Numbered from the stretch's first letter, positions 1-9,100 are shown. The stretch is 21,349 bases of DNA from Glaesserella sp041814905 (GCF_041814905.1 NZ_JBGXYA010000030.1:1-21349), one strand, 5' to 3'. Made by a program: numbers and translations. The notes: a model not told the origin generated them from the sequence alone.

Positions 1-45
1 GACTTTATCGAAAATAATGCACTATATGCGAATTTGGATATTTAA
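1..45 (+). CDS. 3' end of an upstream gene, unidentified (partial)
   Basis: Reading in frame from base 1 gives DFIENNALYANLDI followed by TAA at 43-45, and a strong terminator begins 13 bases later, so this is most likely the tail of a plus-strand gene. In E. coli prfB precedes lysS, but this tail does not look like the end of release factor 2 as I know it, so I give no name. Another frame is open from base 2 to 151 but runs through the terminator and is less likely. Confidence 0.4.
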   Translation, partial: DFIENNALYANLDI

Positions 46-57
46 CCTATCCGAACC

Positions 58-81
58 AAAACCCCGAGGCATCGGGGTTTT
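58..81 (+). terminator. Rho-independent terminator of the gene upstream of lysS
   Basis: A perfect 10-bp stem, AAAACCCCGA / TCGGGGTTTT, closes a GGCA tetraloop. The 3' arm ends in four T. It follows the stop codon at 43-45 and isolates lysS from the upstream gene. The A-rich 5' arm also gives a T-run on the minus strand, so it could work in both directions. Confidence 0.85.
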
Positions 82-122
82 GAACTATTGGTCTAAATTT
101 TGCAAAAAACTCTCTGTATCTC

Positions 123-131
123 ACCGCTTGT
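123..131 (-). repeat. DNA uptake signal sequence (core)
   Basis: ACCGCTTGT is the reverse complement of the ACAAGCGGT core. The usual accompanying tract AAATTTTGCAAAA lies on the expected side at about 95-107. It sits in the lysS leader and overlaps the weak TTGTTT at 128-133. Confidence 0.85.
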
Positions 132-135
132 TTCC

Positions 136-164
136 TACCAAATCAGCGTAAAATCGCTTATAAT
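136..164 (+). promoter_or_regulatory. Probable lysS promoter
   Basis: A perfect -10 TATAAT lies at 159-164. With a 17-base spacer the -35 would be TACCAA (136-141), which is poor. A better TTGTTT at 128-133 is 25 bases away and too far for this -10. The -10 call is firm and the -35 is uncertain. The predicted leader is about 55 bases. Confidence 0.5.
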
Positions 165-227
165 CTCGCCCTTTCTAACTCAAATGAATTAAACCGAATT
201 TATTTTTAAAAATCTTAAGGTAATACA

Positions 228-1730
228 ATGTCTGAAGTCGAAAACCAAGAATTAGATCTGAACGGTGAAATGATCGCTCGCCGTGAAAAATTAGCCCAAT
301 TGCGTGAGCGTGGTAATCCGTTCCCGAACACATTCCGTCGAGAAGATAAAGCCGAAGACCTTCACGCAAAATATGATGAAGTGGATGGCGAAGAACTCAA
401 AGCTAAAGAAATTCCTGCCGTAGTTGCAGGACGTATCATGTTACGTCGTGTGATGGGTAAAGCGACATTTATTACCATTCAAGATGTCAGCGGTCAGATC
501 CAACTTTATGTTGCACGCGATAATCTGCCTGAAGGTGAATATGAAAACACTGTGGGCTTATTGGATTTAGGCGATATTGTCGGCGTAAAAGGCACACTAT
601 TTAAAACGAAAACAGGCGAATTAACCGTTCGTGCAGCTGAGTTACAACTGCTAACCAAAGCACTTCGTCCGTTACCAAACAAACATAAAGGCTTAACTGA
701 CCAAGAAACTCGCTATCGTCAGCGTTATTTAGATCTTATTGCGAACGAAGAATCTCGCCGTGCCTTTGTAATCCGCTCAAAAGTGGTGTCAGGTATCCGT
801 CAATTCTTCTTAGAGAAAGATTTTATCGAAGTGGAAACCCCGATGTTACAAGTGATCCCGGGTGGTGCCGCAGCAAAACCGTTTATTACTCACCATAACG
901 CATTAGATGTGGATATGTATCTGCGTATCGCTCCGGAGCTTTATTTAAAACGCCTTGTGGTCGGTGGTTTTGAGCGTGTATTCGAGTTAAACCGTAACTT
1001 CCGTAATGAAGGGGTTTCTGTTCGTCACAATCCTGAGTTTACCATGATTGAATACTATCAAGCCTATGCGGATTACCACGATTTAATGGATAACACCGAA
1101 GAATTATTACGCAAATTAGCCTTAGATATTCTTGGGACAACGACCGTACCTTACGGCGAATATGTGTTTGATTTCGGCAAACCGTTTGAACGTATCACCA
1201 TGCACGAAGCGATTGTGAAATATGGCAACGGTATTTCAATGGACGATCTACACGATTTCGACAAAGCGGTGGCGATTGCCAAAGGCTTAAACATTGAAAT
1301 TCAAAAATCGTGGGGCTTAGGTTCAATCGTCAATGCCATTTTTGAAGAAGTGGCGGAACATCAGCTTATTCAGCCGACATTCTTAACATCTCACCCTGCG
1401 GAAATCTCACCGCTTGCACGTCGTAATGATGAAAATCCGGAAGTGACAGACCGTTTTGAATTATTTATCGGCGGACGTGAAATCGGTAACGGCTTCTCAG
1501 AATTAAACGATGCTGAAGATCAAGCAGAACGTTTCCAAGCACAAGTTGCAGCAAAAGAAGCAGGTGATGATGAAGCGATGTTCTACGATGATGATTTCGT
1601 TGTCGCCCTTGAACACGGTTTACCACCAACAGCAGGCGAGGGTTTAGGTATCGATCGTTTAGCGATGATTTTCGCTAATGTGCCGTCCATCCGTGACGTG
1701 ATTCTCTTCCCGGCGATGCGTCAAAAATAA
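228..1730 (+). CDS. lysS: Lysyl-tRNA synthetase, class II
   Basis: This cytoplasmic enzyme charges tRNA-Lys with lysine using ATP. The 500-residue protein has the normal length for the bacterial class II enzyme. An N-terminal OB-fold anticodon-binding domain covers roughly residues 60-150 (KATFITIQDVSGQIQLYV). The catalytic domain follows, with the motif 2 loop (FRNEGVSVRHNPEFTMIEYY, about 259-278) and motif 3 near the C-terminus (GLGIDRLAMIFANVPSIRDV). The ATG is preceded by TAAGG at 218-222, a suitable ribosome-binding site. The gene appears to be transcribed alone from the promoter ending at 164, after a terminator. No insertion or damage is visible. Identification rests on near-colinear match to E. 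coli LysS/LysU and is very secure. Confidence 0.98.
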   Translation: MSEVENQELDLNGEMIARREKLAQLRERGNPFPNTFRREDKAEDLHAKYDEVDGEELKAKEIPAVVAGRIMLRRVMGKATFITIQDVSGQIQLYVARDNLPEGEYENTVGLLDLGDIVGVKGTLFKTKTGELTVRAAELQLLTKALRPLPNKHKGLTDQETRYRQRYLDLIANEESRRAFVIRSKVVSGIRQFFLEKDFIEVETPMLQVIPGGAAAKPFITHHNALDVDMYLRIAPELYLKRLVVGGFERVFELNRNFRNEGVSVRHNPEFTMIEYYQAYADYHDLMDNTEELLRKLALDILGTTTVPYGEYVFDFGKPFERITMHEAIVKYGNGISMDDLHDFDKAVAIAKGLNIEIQKSWGLGSIVNAIFEEVAEHQLIQPTFLTSHPAEISPLARRNDENPEVTDRFELFIGGREIGNGFSELNDAEDQAERFQAQVAAKEAGDDEAMFYDDDFVVALEHGLPPTAGEGLGIDRLAMIFANVPSIRDVILFPAMRQK

Positions 1731-1741
1731 TTTTTCTTTAT

Positions 1742-1770
1742 GGTTCAGGGCGTTTTATACGTCCTGAATC
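1742..1770 (+). terminator. Hairpin after lysS, possible terminator
   Basis: GGTTCAGGGCG and CGTCCTGAATC pair over 11 positions, two of them G-T, around a TTTTATA loop, 11 bases after the lysS stop. There is no T-run right after the 3' arm, so it may be a weak or Rho-assisted terminator or only a transcript-stabilising hairpin. Confidence 0.4.
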
Positions 1771-1776
1771 GTCTCT

Positions 1777-1785
1777 ACAAGCGGT
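1777..1785 (+). repeat. DNA uptake signal sequence (core)
   Basis: ACAAGCGGT is followed by CACTTTTA and, about two helical turns on, by CATTTTGCAAAAATG, the usual extended layout. It lies in the leader of the MFS gene. Confidence 0.85.
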
Positions 1786-1826
1786 CACTTTTACGATTCA
1801 TTTTGCAAAAATGACGAGAGGGCAAT

Positions 1827-3224
1827 ATGTCAGAGCAAACAAACCACCGCGGACTTGCATGGACGGCAGCGATTGCCTTTTTCATGCTCTTGCTTGATTC
1901 TACGATCCTCAATACCGCATTACCGGCGATTTCCGAAAGCTTGAATGAATCGCCCCTTGAAATGCAATTGGCGGTGATTAGTTATGCATTGAGCGTTGCG
2001 ACCTTTATCCCTTTGAGCGGTTGGCTTGCCGACAGACTCGGTACCCTTACGTTGTTTCGTTTTTCAACACTGCTTTTTGCATTAGGCTCGATTGCTTGTG
2101 CCTTATCCGATTCATTGGCTATGCTGGTGTTAGCCAGAATTATCCAAGGTATCGGTGGCGCCTTTATGATGCCGGTTGCCCGTCTGAGTATTCTGCGCAT
2201 CGTGCCGAAATCACAATTGGTACCCACTTGGAATTTAATTGCAATGGCAGGTTTGATCGGACCGGTAACCGGTCCGATTGTCGGTGGTTGGCTGGTGACT
2301 AATGCGTCTTGGCATTGGATTTTCTGGATCAACGTGCCGATTAGTTTGATCGGTATTGGGGCGGCGGGAAAATTCATGCCCAACGTTAAAGGAGAAAAAA
2401 CACGGTTGGATATTGTCGGTTTTTTGTTGCTGGCATTCGGACTGGTTGCTTTTACTTACGGGCTGGAACGTTTGGCAAACAATTTACAGAAAACGGATAC
2501 GGCGTTGGGCATTTTAAGCGTAGGGATTATCGCTACGATAGCTTATGTGATCTATGCTCGTAAAATATCTGACCCATTATTTCCGTTGAGCTTATTTCAT
2601 ATTCGCACATTCCGAATCGGTTTGACGGCCAATTTATTGTTCCGCTTAGTCACCTTTTCTGTGCCTTTTTTGTTACCGATTATGCTTCAGGTTTCGTTTC
2701 ATTACAGTGCTGAAGCAGCGGGCTGGATGCTGGCACCGATGGCGATCAGTTCGATTTTTGCAAAACCGATCACGGCGCGGATCCTCAATCGCTTCGGTTA
2801 TAAAAAAACCTTATTGCTTGCTTCGGCGATAACCGGCGTGTCTACCGCCTCATTCGGTTTGCTTGATTTAAATACATCGTTCGGGATTTTGGTAATCGCA
2901 ATTATGTTTTACGGGGCGATTACTTCGCTGATGTTTACTTCAATCAATACCTTGTGCGTCGGTGATTTGGAGCAAGAGACCGCCAGCACAGGTTCAACCA
3001 TGTTGAGTATGGTGCAACAAATCGGTAGCGGTATCGGCGTTGCCGTTGCGGCGGTACTGTTAAGTGCGTACCGTTTACAGATCGGTGAAAGTACCTCGAC
3101 ACAGCTACAGCAAGCCTTCGGCTACACCTTTTTCAGTACGGCAATCTGTTGTCTTCTGTTAGTTTGGACGGTCAGTCGCTTGCACGATACGGACGGTGAA
3201 AACTTAAAACAACGGAAAGAGTAA
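1827..3224 (+). CDS. MFS drug:H+ antiporter-2 family transporter, HsrA-like
   Basis: This is an inner-membrane protein of the major facilitator superfamily, DHA2 (14-TM) branch, 465 residues. Family members export drugs or small metabolites using the proton gradient, and the substrate here is unknown. The sequence shows the motif A-like loop GWLADRLGTLTLFR after TM2, the motif C region GLIGPVTGPIVGGWLV in TM5, RIIQGIGGAFMMPVARLSIL in TM4, and WHWIFWINVPISLIGI. It follows E. coli HsrA (YieO) closely along its length, starting with the FFMLLLDSTILNTALPAI segment. The ATG follows GAGAGGG. The gene ends in an uptake-sequence inverted repeat shared with ybfF. The HsrA-like family is certain, but orthology with E. 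coli hsrA is inferred. Confidence 0.85.
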   Translation: MSEQTNHRGLAWTAAIAFFMLLLDSTILNTALPAISESLNESPLEMQLAVISYALSVATFIPLSGWLADRLGTLTLFRFSTLLFALGSIACALSDSLAMLVLARIIQGIGGAFMMPVARLSILRIVPKSQLVPTWNLIAMAGLIGPVTGPIVGGWLVTNASWHWIFWINVPISLIGIGAAGKFMPNVKGEKTRLDIVGFLLLAFGLVAFTYGLERLANNLQKTDTALGILSVGIIATIAYVIYARKISDPLFPLSLFHIRTFRIGLTANLLFRLVTFSVPFLLPIMLQVSFHYSAEAAGWMLAPMAISSIFAKPITARILNRFGYKKTLLLASAITGVSTASFGLLDLNTSFGILVIAIMFYGAITSLMFTSINTLCVGDLEQETASTGSTMLSMVQQIGSGIGVAVAAVLLSAYRLQIGESTSTQLQQAFGYTFFSTAICCLLLVWTVSRLHDTDGENLKQRKE

Positions 3225-3228
3225 ACGT

Positions 3229-3286
3229 ACAAGCGGTGAGTTCAGCGATAAATTTTGCAAAATATGGTCCGAAACGGACCGCTTGT
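3229..3286. repeat. Inverted pair of DNA uptake sequences, candidate bidirectional terminator
   Basis: ACAAGCGGT (3229-3237) and ACCGCTTGT (3278-3286) lie between two convergent genes. An alternative short hairpin, GGTCCG-AAA-CGGACC (3266-3280), overlaps the second arm, so the two structures would compete. Neither is followed by a strong T-run. The MFS gene ends 4 bases before the first arm, and the ybfF TGA shares its last base with the second. Inverted uptake-sequence pairs often serve as terminators in this family; here that role is inferred from position. Confidence 0.55.
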
Positions 3287-4071
3287 CAGCCTAGAAATTT
3301 CTGAATAGCGCGAATCACGGCTTCCGGTTTTTCAGCATGAACCCAGTGGTCGGCATTGCTGACAATAAAGGATTTTGCTTGCGGAAACTGCGCCAAAATC
3401 GTTTGTGTGTCTTTTTCCTGCAAATAATCGGACAGCTCACCTTTAATAAACAACGTAGGCTTATCGACTTTTACCGCTTGCCAACCCATCAGGTTTTCAT
3501 AATTTTGTTTTAACCCGCTTAAGTTAAATTTAAATAACTCCGGACTTTGCGGATCAAACGATTTCAACATAAATTGTTGAATTCCTTCATTCGGAATAGC
3601 TTGAGCAATCGCATTTCTCGCCTCAATACGGTTTGCCGGTTTGGCGGCTTTTACTGCAAACAAACCGGCAAAAATATCATCGTGGCGGTGAAGCGGGTAG
3701 GCGACAGGCGCAATATCAATCACCACTAAACGCTCGACTAACTCCGGTGCGATATGGGCTAATGTCATCGCAGTTTTCCCCCCCATAGAATGACCAATGA
3801 CGATCGCATCTTGAATGTGTAGATGGAGGAGCAGATCGCGCAGATCTTGTGCCATCAGCGGATAATCCATTTTATCGGAATGGAAAGATTGACCGTGATT
3901 GCGCAAATCGACTTTTAAAATCGAATAGTGTGTTGAAAATGCGCGGGCAATTGCACCTAAGTTATTGAAATCACCAAATAAACCGTGTAAAAATACCATG
4001 GTTTTCACAGCGGAATCAGACGGATTGGGCGCCTGTTGAAATTGATAGTGAAGAGAGATTTTATCTGCCAT
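3286..4071 (-). CDS. ybfF: Alpha/beta-hydrolase fold acyl-CoA/ester esterase
   Basis: This is a 261-residue cytoplasmic serine hydrolase of the alpha/beta-hydrolase fold, matching E. coli YbfF, an esterase active on short acyl esters and acyl-CoA in vitro. Visible features are the oxyanion-region HGLFGDFNNLG (about 29-39), the nucleophile elbow GHSMGG (about 93-98), the acid region after VVIDIAPVAYP, and the catalytic histidine in NADHWVHAEKPE near the C-terminus. No signal peptide is present. The ribosome-binding site is weak (no clear AGGAG before ATG at 4071). The gene is divergent from seqA, as in E. coli, and shares with it a 110-base control region rich in GATC. The physiological substrate is unknown. 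Confidence 0.9.
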   Translation of the reverse strand: MADKISLHYQFQQAPNPSDSAVKTMVFLHGLFGDFNNLGAIARAFSTHYSILKVDLRNHGQSFHSDKMDYPLMAQDLRDLLLHLHIQDAIVIGHSMGGKTAMTLAHIAPELVERLVVIDIAPVAYPLHRHDDIFAGLFAVKAAKPANRIEARNAIAQAIPNEGIQQFMLKSFDPQSPELFKFNLSGLKQNYENLMGWQAVKVDKPTLFIKGELSDYLQEKDTQTILAQFPQAKSFIVSNADHWVHAEKPEAVIRAIQKFLG

Positions 4072-4100
4072 AAAATTACCGAAAATTTATCTGATTATGC

Positions 4101-4178
4101 GATCAAAGATCCTGTAAAGTTGATCCGAAATGCGTATAATGCCTAGAATTTTTTTGTAATCAAGCTTATTAGGGGATC
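4101..4178. promoter_or_regulatory. GATC cluster in the ybfF/seqA divergent control region, candidate SeqA binding site
   Basis: Dam/SeqA target tetramers GATC occur at 4101-4104, 4108-4111, 4122-4125 and 4175-4178. The first three fall within 25 bases and bracket the likely -35 of seqA. The fourth overlaps the seqA ribosome-binding site AGGGG. SeqA protein binds pairs of hemimethylated GATCs spaced within about three helical turns. The sites are seen directly; binding by SeqA is inferred. Confidence 0.5.
4113..4140 (+). promoter_or_regulatory. Probable seqA promoter
   Basis: A perfect -10 TATAAT lies at 4135-4140. With a 16-base spacer the -35 is TGTAAA (4113-4118). A GATC at 4108-4111 adjoins the -35 and another at 4122-4125 lies in the spacer. 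The transcript would start near 4147 and may continue through menE and the channel genes. Confidence 0.6.
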
Positions 4179-4181
4179 GAT

Positions 4182-4742
4182 ATGAAAACAATTGAAATTG
4201 ATGATGAATTATACCACTACATTGCTAGCCGCACTCAAGCGATCGGTGAAAGCGCATCGGATATTTTACGTCGTTTATTACGTTTGCCTGCCTCACCACA
4301 ACCGTTTGTTCTGGTACAAGAAAATATGCTGAATGAACTCAAAGATCTTGCTAATGTACCTAAAAAGAAAAAGACGTTGAGCCAACAAGACAAAATAGTA
4401 AAACGAATCGAATTTGTGTTGGCATCCAGCCATTTTATTCATGAACCGAAAGTCGTAAATCGCTTTTTAGCACTGCTTTCGGCATTACATAGTGCAGACC
4501 ATGAAGGTTTTGCCCATGCGACGGAAAATGTGCAGGGCAGTGAGCGGGTTTACTTTGCGCGTGACGAGCAGACGATTTTAGCGACGGGAAGTAGCGTAAA
4601 AGCCAAACAGATACCGGAATCACCGTTTTGGGTCATTACCAACAACAATACCGAACGCAAAGGAATTATTTTATGCGCCTTAATGAACTCAATGGAGTTG
4701 CCGGAAGAATTGGTTGAGCGCGTCAAAAAATTGTTTGTGTAA
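4182..4742 (+). CDS. seqA: Negative modulator of replication initiation SeqA
   Basis: SeqA binds hemimethylated GATC pairs, sequesters newly replicated oriC and organises DNA behind the fork. The 186-residue protein has the N-terminal filament-forming domain (MKTIEIDDELYHYIASRTQA, then GESASDILRRLLRLP), a lysine-rich linker (about 46-75) a little longer than in E. coli, and the C-terminal DNA-binding domain with VNRFLALLSALHSAD, RVYFARDEQTIL and VITNNNTERK. Asn154 and Asn156 align with E. coli Asn150 and Asn152, which contact the hemimethylated site. Arg122 aligns with Arg118, but Ser120 stands where E. coli has Arg116. The start is set by AGGGG six bases upstream. menE begins three bases after the stop, so the two are almost surely cotranscribed. 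Confidence 0.97.
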   Translation: MKTIEIDDELYHYIASRTQAIGESASDILRRLLRLPASPQPFVLVQENMLNELKDLANVPKKKKTLSQQDKIVKRIEFVLASSHFIHEPKVVNRFLALLSALHSADHEGFAHATENVQGSERVYFARDEQTILATGSSVKAKQIPESPFWVITNNNTERKGIILCALMNSMELPEELVERVKKLFV

Positions 4743-4745
4743 TCG

Positions 4746-6155
4746 ATGACTGAATTTCCACTTTTCCCAAGCGCCTATTGGGCGGAGCATGCTTCTCAAC
4801 AGACTGCCGTGGTTTGGGAAAAAGGCGATTCGTCGCTTTTCGATTTCTTACCTTCTCAAATCTCTTGGCAAGCGTGGCATCAGCTTGTTGCACAAGTCGC
4901 CTCGTTATTACAAATAAAGGGTGTTACGCAGGGGCAAATTGTTGCCTATGACGGCACTCACCGTTTATCAGGTTTACTCTGTTATAGTGCGGTGATTGCT
5001 CTTGGTGCAAAAATCTTGATGCTTAACCCTGCGATGGCGGAATCACAACGTCGAACACTATTCAAGCAACATCGTGTAGCGTTATTGGTGAATGAACATG
5101 ATTTTGCAAAATTTTCGGCAAAACTGACCGCTTGTCATCTTCCTGTTTGGGAGAGTGAAAAACCTGCAACCTTGACCTTGACTTCCGGTTCCTCCTCTAC
5201 GCCGAAAGCGGTAGTGCATAATGCCCGACAGCATTTAGCCAATGCACAGGGCGTGTGCGAATTTATGCAATTTTCACAAAACCATAGCTGGTTATTGAGT
5301 TTGCCGTTATTCCATGTTTCAGGACAAGGCATTGTGTGGCGTTGGTTATCCGTGGGAGCGACTTTATATCTGGCTGAAAATAAAGCAGATATTGAACGAA
5401 TGTTGCAACAAGTCAGTCACGCTTCTTTGGTGCCGACCCAATTACAGCGCTACTTACGGCAACTTGTGCCAATAGCTCGGCTTCCTCAACATATTTTGCT
5501 TGGCGGTGCGTCTATCCCTGCCGAGTTAATTAAAATGGCGCAGCAGTATCAAATTACTACTTATGCGGGTTACGGTATGACGGAAATGGCATCAACCATT
5601 TGTGCTGTGAAAAACGATACGGATAACGTCGGCAAGCCGTTATTCGGGCGCGAAGTTTGTATCGTGAATGATGAAATTTGGGTGAGAGGTGCCGGGCTGG
5701 CGTTAGGTTATTGGCAGCAAGATCAGATCATTTCCTTATTAAATCAGCAAGGTTGGTTTGCGACAAAAGACAAAGGACAATGGAATTCTGAAGGTAAACT
5801 TGTTGTCTTAGGCAGATTGGATAATATGTTTATTTCAGGCGGTGAAAATATTCAGCCGGAAGAGATCGAATCAATATTAGCCGCAATGCCGCAAGTAAAA
5901 AGTATATTTGTTGTGCCGGTGAAAGATAATGAATTCGGGCAAAGACCGGTTGCATTGGTGGATTTTCAACAACCATTTAATCAACAAGCGGTCACTTTAT
6001 TGCAAAATTTTGCAAAAAATCATTTGGAAAAATTTAAGCAGCCTGTCTGCTATCTGCCGTTAAATAGTGAACAGTGGCAAAATAATGGAATTAAAATATC
6101 CAGAAAACAATTAACCATATACGTAGAGAACCAATTGAGAGAAAAAAATGATTAA
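4746..6155 (+). CDS. menE: o-succinylbenzoate-CoA ligase (menaquinone biosynthesis)
   Basis: MenE joins o-succinylbenzoate to CoA with ATP, giving the substrate of MenB in menaquinone synthesis, in the cytoplasm. The 469-residue protein is an ANL-superfamily adenylate-forming enzyme. It shows the phosphate-binding A3 motif as LTLTSGSSSTPKAVVHN (about 138-154, with S where many members have TG), YGMTEMAS (about 277), and the hinge region GRLDNMFISGGENIQPEEIE (about 357). The terminal lysine region NGIKISRKQL provides the usual catalytic lysine. The family match is clear and the assignment to MenE rests on overall similarity. The gene begins three bases after seqA and overlaps the next gene by eight. 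Two uptake sequences in opposite orientation lie within its coding sequence. Confidence 0.92.
   Translation: MTEFPLFPSAYWAEHASQQTAVVWEKGDSSLFDFLPSQISWQAWHQLVAQVASLLQIKGVTQGQIVAYDGTHRLSGLLCYSAVIALGAKILMLNPAMAESQRRTLFKQHRVALLVNEHDFAKFSAKLTACHLPVWESEKPATLTLTSGSSSTPKAVVHNARQHLANAQGVCEFMQFSQNHSWLLSLPLFHVSGQGIVWRWLSVGATLYLAENKADIERMLQQVSHASLVPTQLQRYLRQLVPIARLPQHILLGGASIPAELIKMAQQYQITTYAGYGMTEMASTICAVKNDTDNVGKPLFGREVCIVNDEIWVRGAGLALGYWQQDQIISLLNQQGWFATKDKGQWNSEGKLVVLGRLDNMFISGGENIQPEEIESILAAMPQVKSIFVVPVKDNEFGQRPVALVDFQQPFNQQAVTLLQNFAKNHLEKFKQPVCYLPLNSEQWQNNGIKISRKQLTIYVENQLREKND
5127..5135 (-). repeat. DNA uptake signal sequence inside menE
   Basis: ACCGCTTGT is preceded by ATTTTGCAAAATTTTCGGCAA, the extended signal in minus orientation. 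In frame it encodes part of AKFSAKLTACHL. Confidence 0.85.
5984..5992 (+). repeat. DNA uptake signal sequence inside menE
   Basis: ACAAGCGGT is followed by CACTTTATTGCAAAATTTTGC, a full extended signal. In frame it encodes QQAVTLLQNFAKN. Confidence 0.85.
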
Positions 6156-9100
6156 AAAATCAGTTTGGACAATTTTATTTTTATCGTTATTTAGCTTTCC
6201 GGGCTTCATTAAAGCGGAAATTTCCAGTGTTGATACAATTAAAAAACAGTTGGAATCGGTGAAAGACAGTAGCTCTGCCAGTGATACGTCTTTATTGGCT
6301 AAAAATCTGGAAGGAACCCTTGCGTTTATTGAAAGAGCGAATAAACAGCAGGAAGATTTTACTGCGCTAGAAACAAAAGTTAAAAATGCACCGAAACAGC
6401 TGGAAAAATATCAAAACAGCATTAAAACGTTAACTAATAGCTTAGCGTCGCCGGAAAATATGTTTGAAAATTTGAGCAGTGAAGCGCTTGATAAAAAACA
6501 AGACGATATTCATCAGGAATTGCAAGAAATTCAAACATCATTAAACGAAATTAATTCCAGTTTGACCAATTATCGAGCGGCATTAGAACAATCACGTAAA
6601 CAGATTTCCGAAAATAATCTTCAGACTGAAAAAATTAACCGTTGGAAATATAACAGTCAAGCAAGTAAATCATTAATTGAGAAATATAATGCGGAGTTAA
6701 AATATTTAGAAATTAATAATAAATATAATACTTTTTTAGGGCAAAATATTGATTTGCTTGTTTCGTTAGATGAAGCGAAACGTAGTGAAATCGTCTTGAA
6801 ACAGCAGCTCTTACAACGTCAATTAACGATGTTGCAAGAGGTATTGAATGAAAACCGCTTAAAAGAACATGAGGCTCAAGCCAAACAAGCGGAAGCGCTT
6901 AAAGCAAGTAATAAAGCGGAAAATCCAATTGTTCAGGAAGAGCTGACGATGAATACCGATTTAAGCCAATACTTAGTGGAGCAAACCCAAAAGTCCAATC
7001 AATTATCGCAAGATAATTTGAGGGCAAAAAACGTATTGGATGCGTTGACTCAGACACAACACAATATTGAAGAACAGATTAGTGCGTTACAAGGTACATT
7101 GGTTCTTTCCCGTATTATTAACCAACAAAAACAGACATTACCGACCGATAGTTTAGTTAAAGGTTTGGCAAAAGATATTGCGAAATTACGTGTAGATATC
7201 TTTGAATTAACACAGAAACGCGATGAACTATACAACATCGATAATTTTATTGCCAAATTAGAAACGAAACATAAAGTTTTATTTGATGATGACGAAAGAC
7301 AAACCTTAAAAAATATTCTTAAGGAACGCGAAAAAATATTAGTGGATTTAGTCAAAACGTTAAATTCACAATTAAATGTATCCAATGAAATTGAATTAAC
7401 TCAACAACAGATTGTTACCTTAAGTGATTCGTTACAAAATAAATTAGAACAGCAAAGTTTTTGGGTACAAAGTAATAATCCGATCGATTTTTCTTGGGTA
7501 GAGGAATTTCCTAAGGCGGCTATTGCTGAAATCGCAGTATTAACCAAATATTTGGGGTTTGAAAACTTAGGGCAAAACCTGCCGTCAACTACAACTTTTA
7601 TTTTCATATTAATGTTGATTTACGGCATTATTACATGGAAAAAACCGGTCATTAAAGCGCGTTTGGCAACCATAGCTTCTCAAGTAAATACATTAAAAAA
7701 TGACAGCCATTGGCATACGCCGGAGGCGATGATTTGGACGATCGTGTTGGCACTTCCCGGAGCATTGATTTTCTTGATGATTGCGACATTAGTGCTATAT
7801 CCATTTTTCCCGAATCCGCTTGCTATATCCGCGTGGGTGACACAAGCCTTAGGTTATTGGTTATTCTTCTCTATCATTTTATCATTGTTACGCCCGAACG
7901 GTTTGGCGTATCGCCATTTCGGTATGCCACAAGCCAGTAATGAAATTTTTAGGCGTATTATTCAGCAATCGGTTTGGATTGTTGTACTGCTATTGGTTTC
8001 TTCGATTTTTTCACAGGACGATGAAATAGGTTTTAGCAATGATGTTATCGGGCAAGTGGTAACGATTGTTGCATTGGCGCTTTGTTTATTTGTGGTGAGA
8101 CCATGGTTGGATCGCGGTATTCGTGAATATCAAAATGCCAAAAATGAAGACGGTACAAAGCGTAGCGTCAGCTTATTCCGCTTGTTACGTGTGGTACTTT
8201 TTGTCGTACCGGTAACCTTAATTGTATTGATCGTTCTGGGTTATTACTATACTGCGGTTTATCTTATCGAGCATATTGTTAAGAGCTACATTATTGCATT
8301 GGTTTGGGTATTCGGACGTTATTTTGCGTATCGTTCATTAACTATTTCCTCGCGTCGTATGGCCTATCGTCGTTTGCAAAAGAAACGGGAAATACTAAGA
8401 GAACAGGCGCAAGAGCAGGGCAAAGAAGAGCCGAAAGAAAAACCGGAGGAATTGATTAAGATTTCAACCGTTAATGAGCAGATTTTCCGTATGGCGGATT
8501 TAATCGCTTGGTTGTTGCTGTTTGGATTCTTATATACGATTTGGTCGGATTTAGTCAGCGTTGCCTATTATCTTAATGGGATTATTCTGTGGGAACAGAT
8601 GGAAGTTACGGCGAAGGGAACGGTGGTCGAATCGGTTACTATTTTGAATATTCTGCGCTCGATTATGTATGTGTTAGTCACCTATGTTTTAGTGAAGAAT
8701 ATCAAAGGTATTTTGGAAGTGACTTTCTTCTCTCGAATGAAGTTGTCTAAAGGAACGCCGCATACGATTACCGCCGTGTTAACTTATCTTATTGTAACGA
8801 TTGGCTGTATTTCGGCATTTTCTTCCTTGGGGATTTCATGGAGTAAAATTCAATGGATCTTTACCGCATTATCCGTCGGTCTCGGTTTTGGTGTCAGGGA
8901 AATTTTCGGTAGTTTTGTGTCGGGGACAATTCTTTTATTTGAACGCCCGATCCGTATCGGTGATAAAGTCACCGTGGGTAATCATACCGGTATTATTACG
9001 AAAATTCGGTTACGTTCCACGATGTTAGTCAATGATGATAATAAAGAAGTTGTGTTACCCAACCAAGCTTTTGTTACGGACAGATTTATCAACTGGACGC

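Noticed and set aside
1..45. Naming the leading fragment prfB from E. coli gene order
   Set aside because: The visible C-terminal residues do not resemble the release factor 2 C-terminus, so the name would rest on order alone.
128..164. TTGTTT (128-133) as -35 of the lysS TATAAT
   Set aside because: The spacer would be 25 bases, too long for sigma70; TTGTTT is also part of an uptake sequence.
1393..3472. ACCGCTTGC near-matches (about 1410 and 3465) as uptake sequences
   Set aside because: The ninth base is wrong and no AAATTTTGCAAAA tract is next to them.
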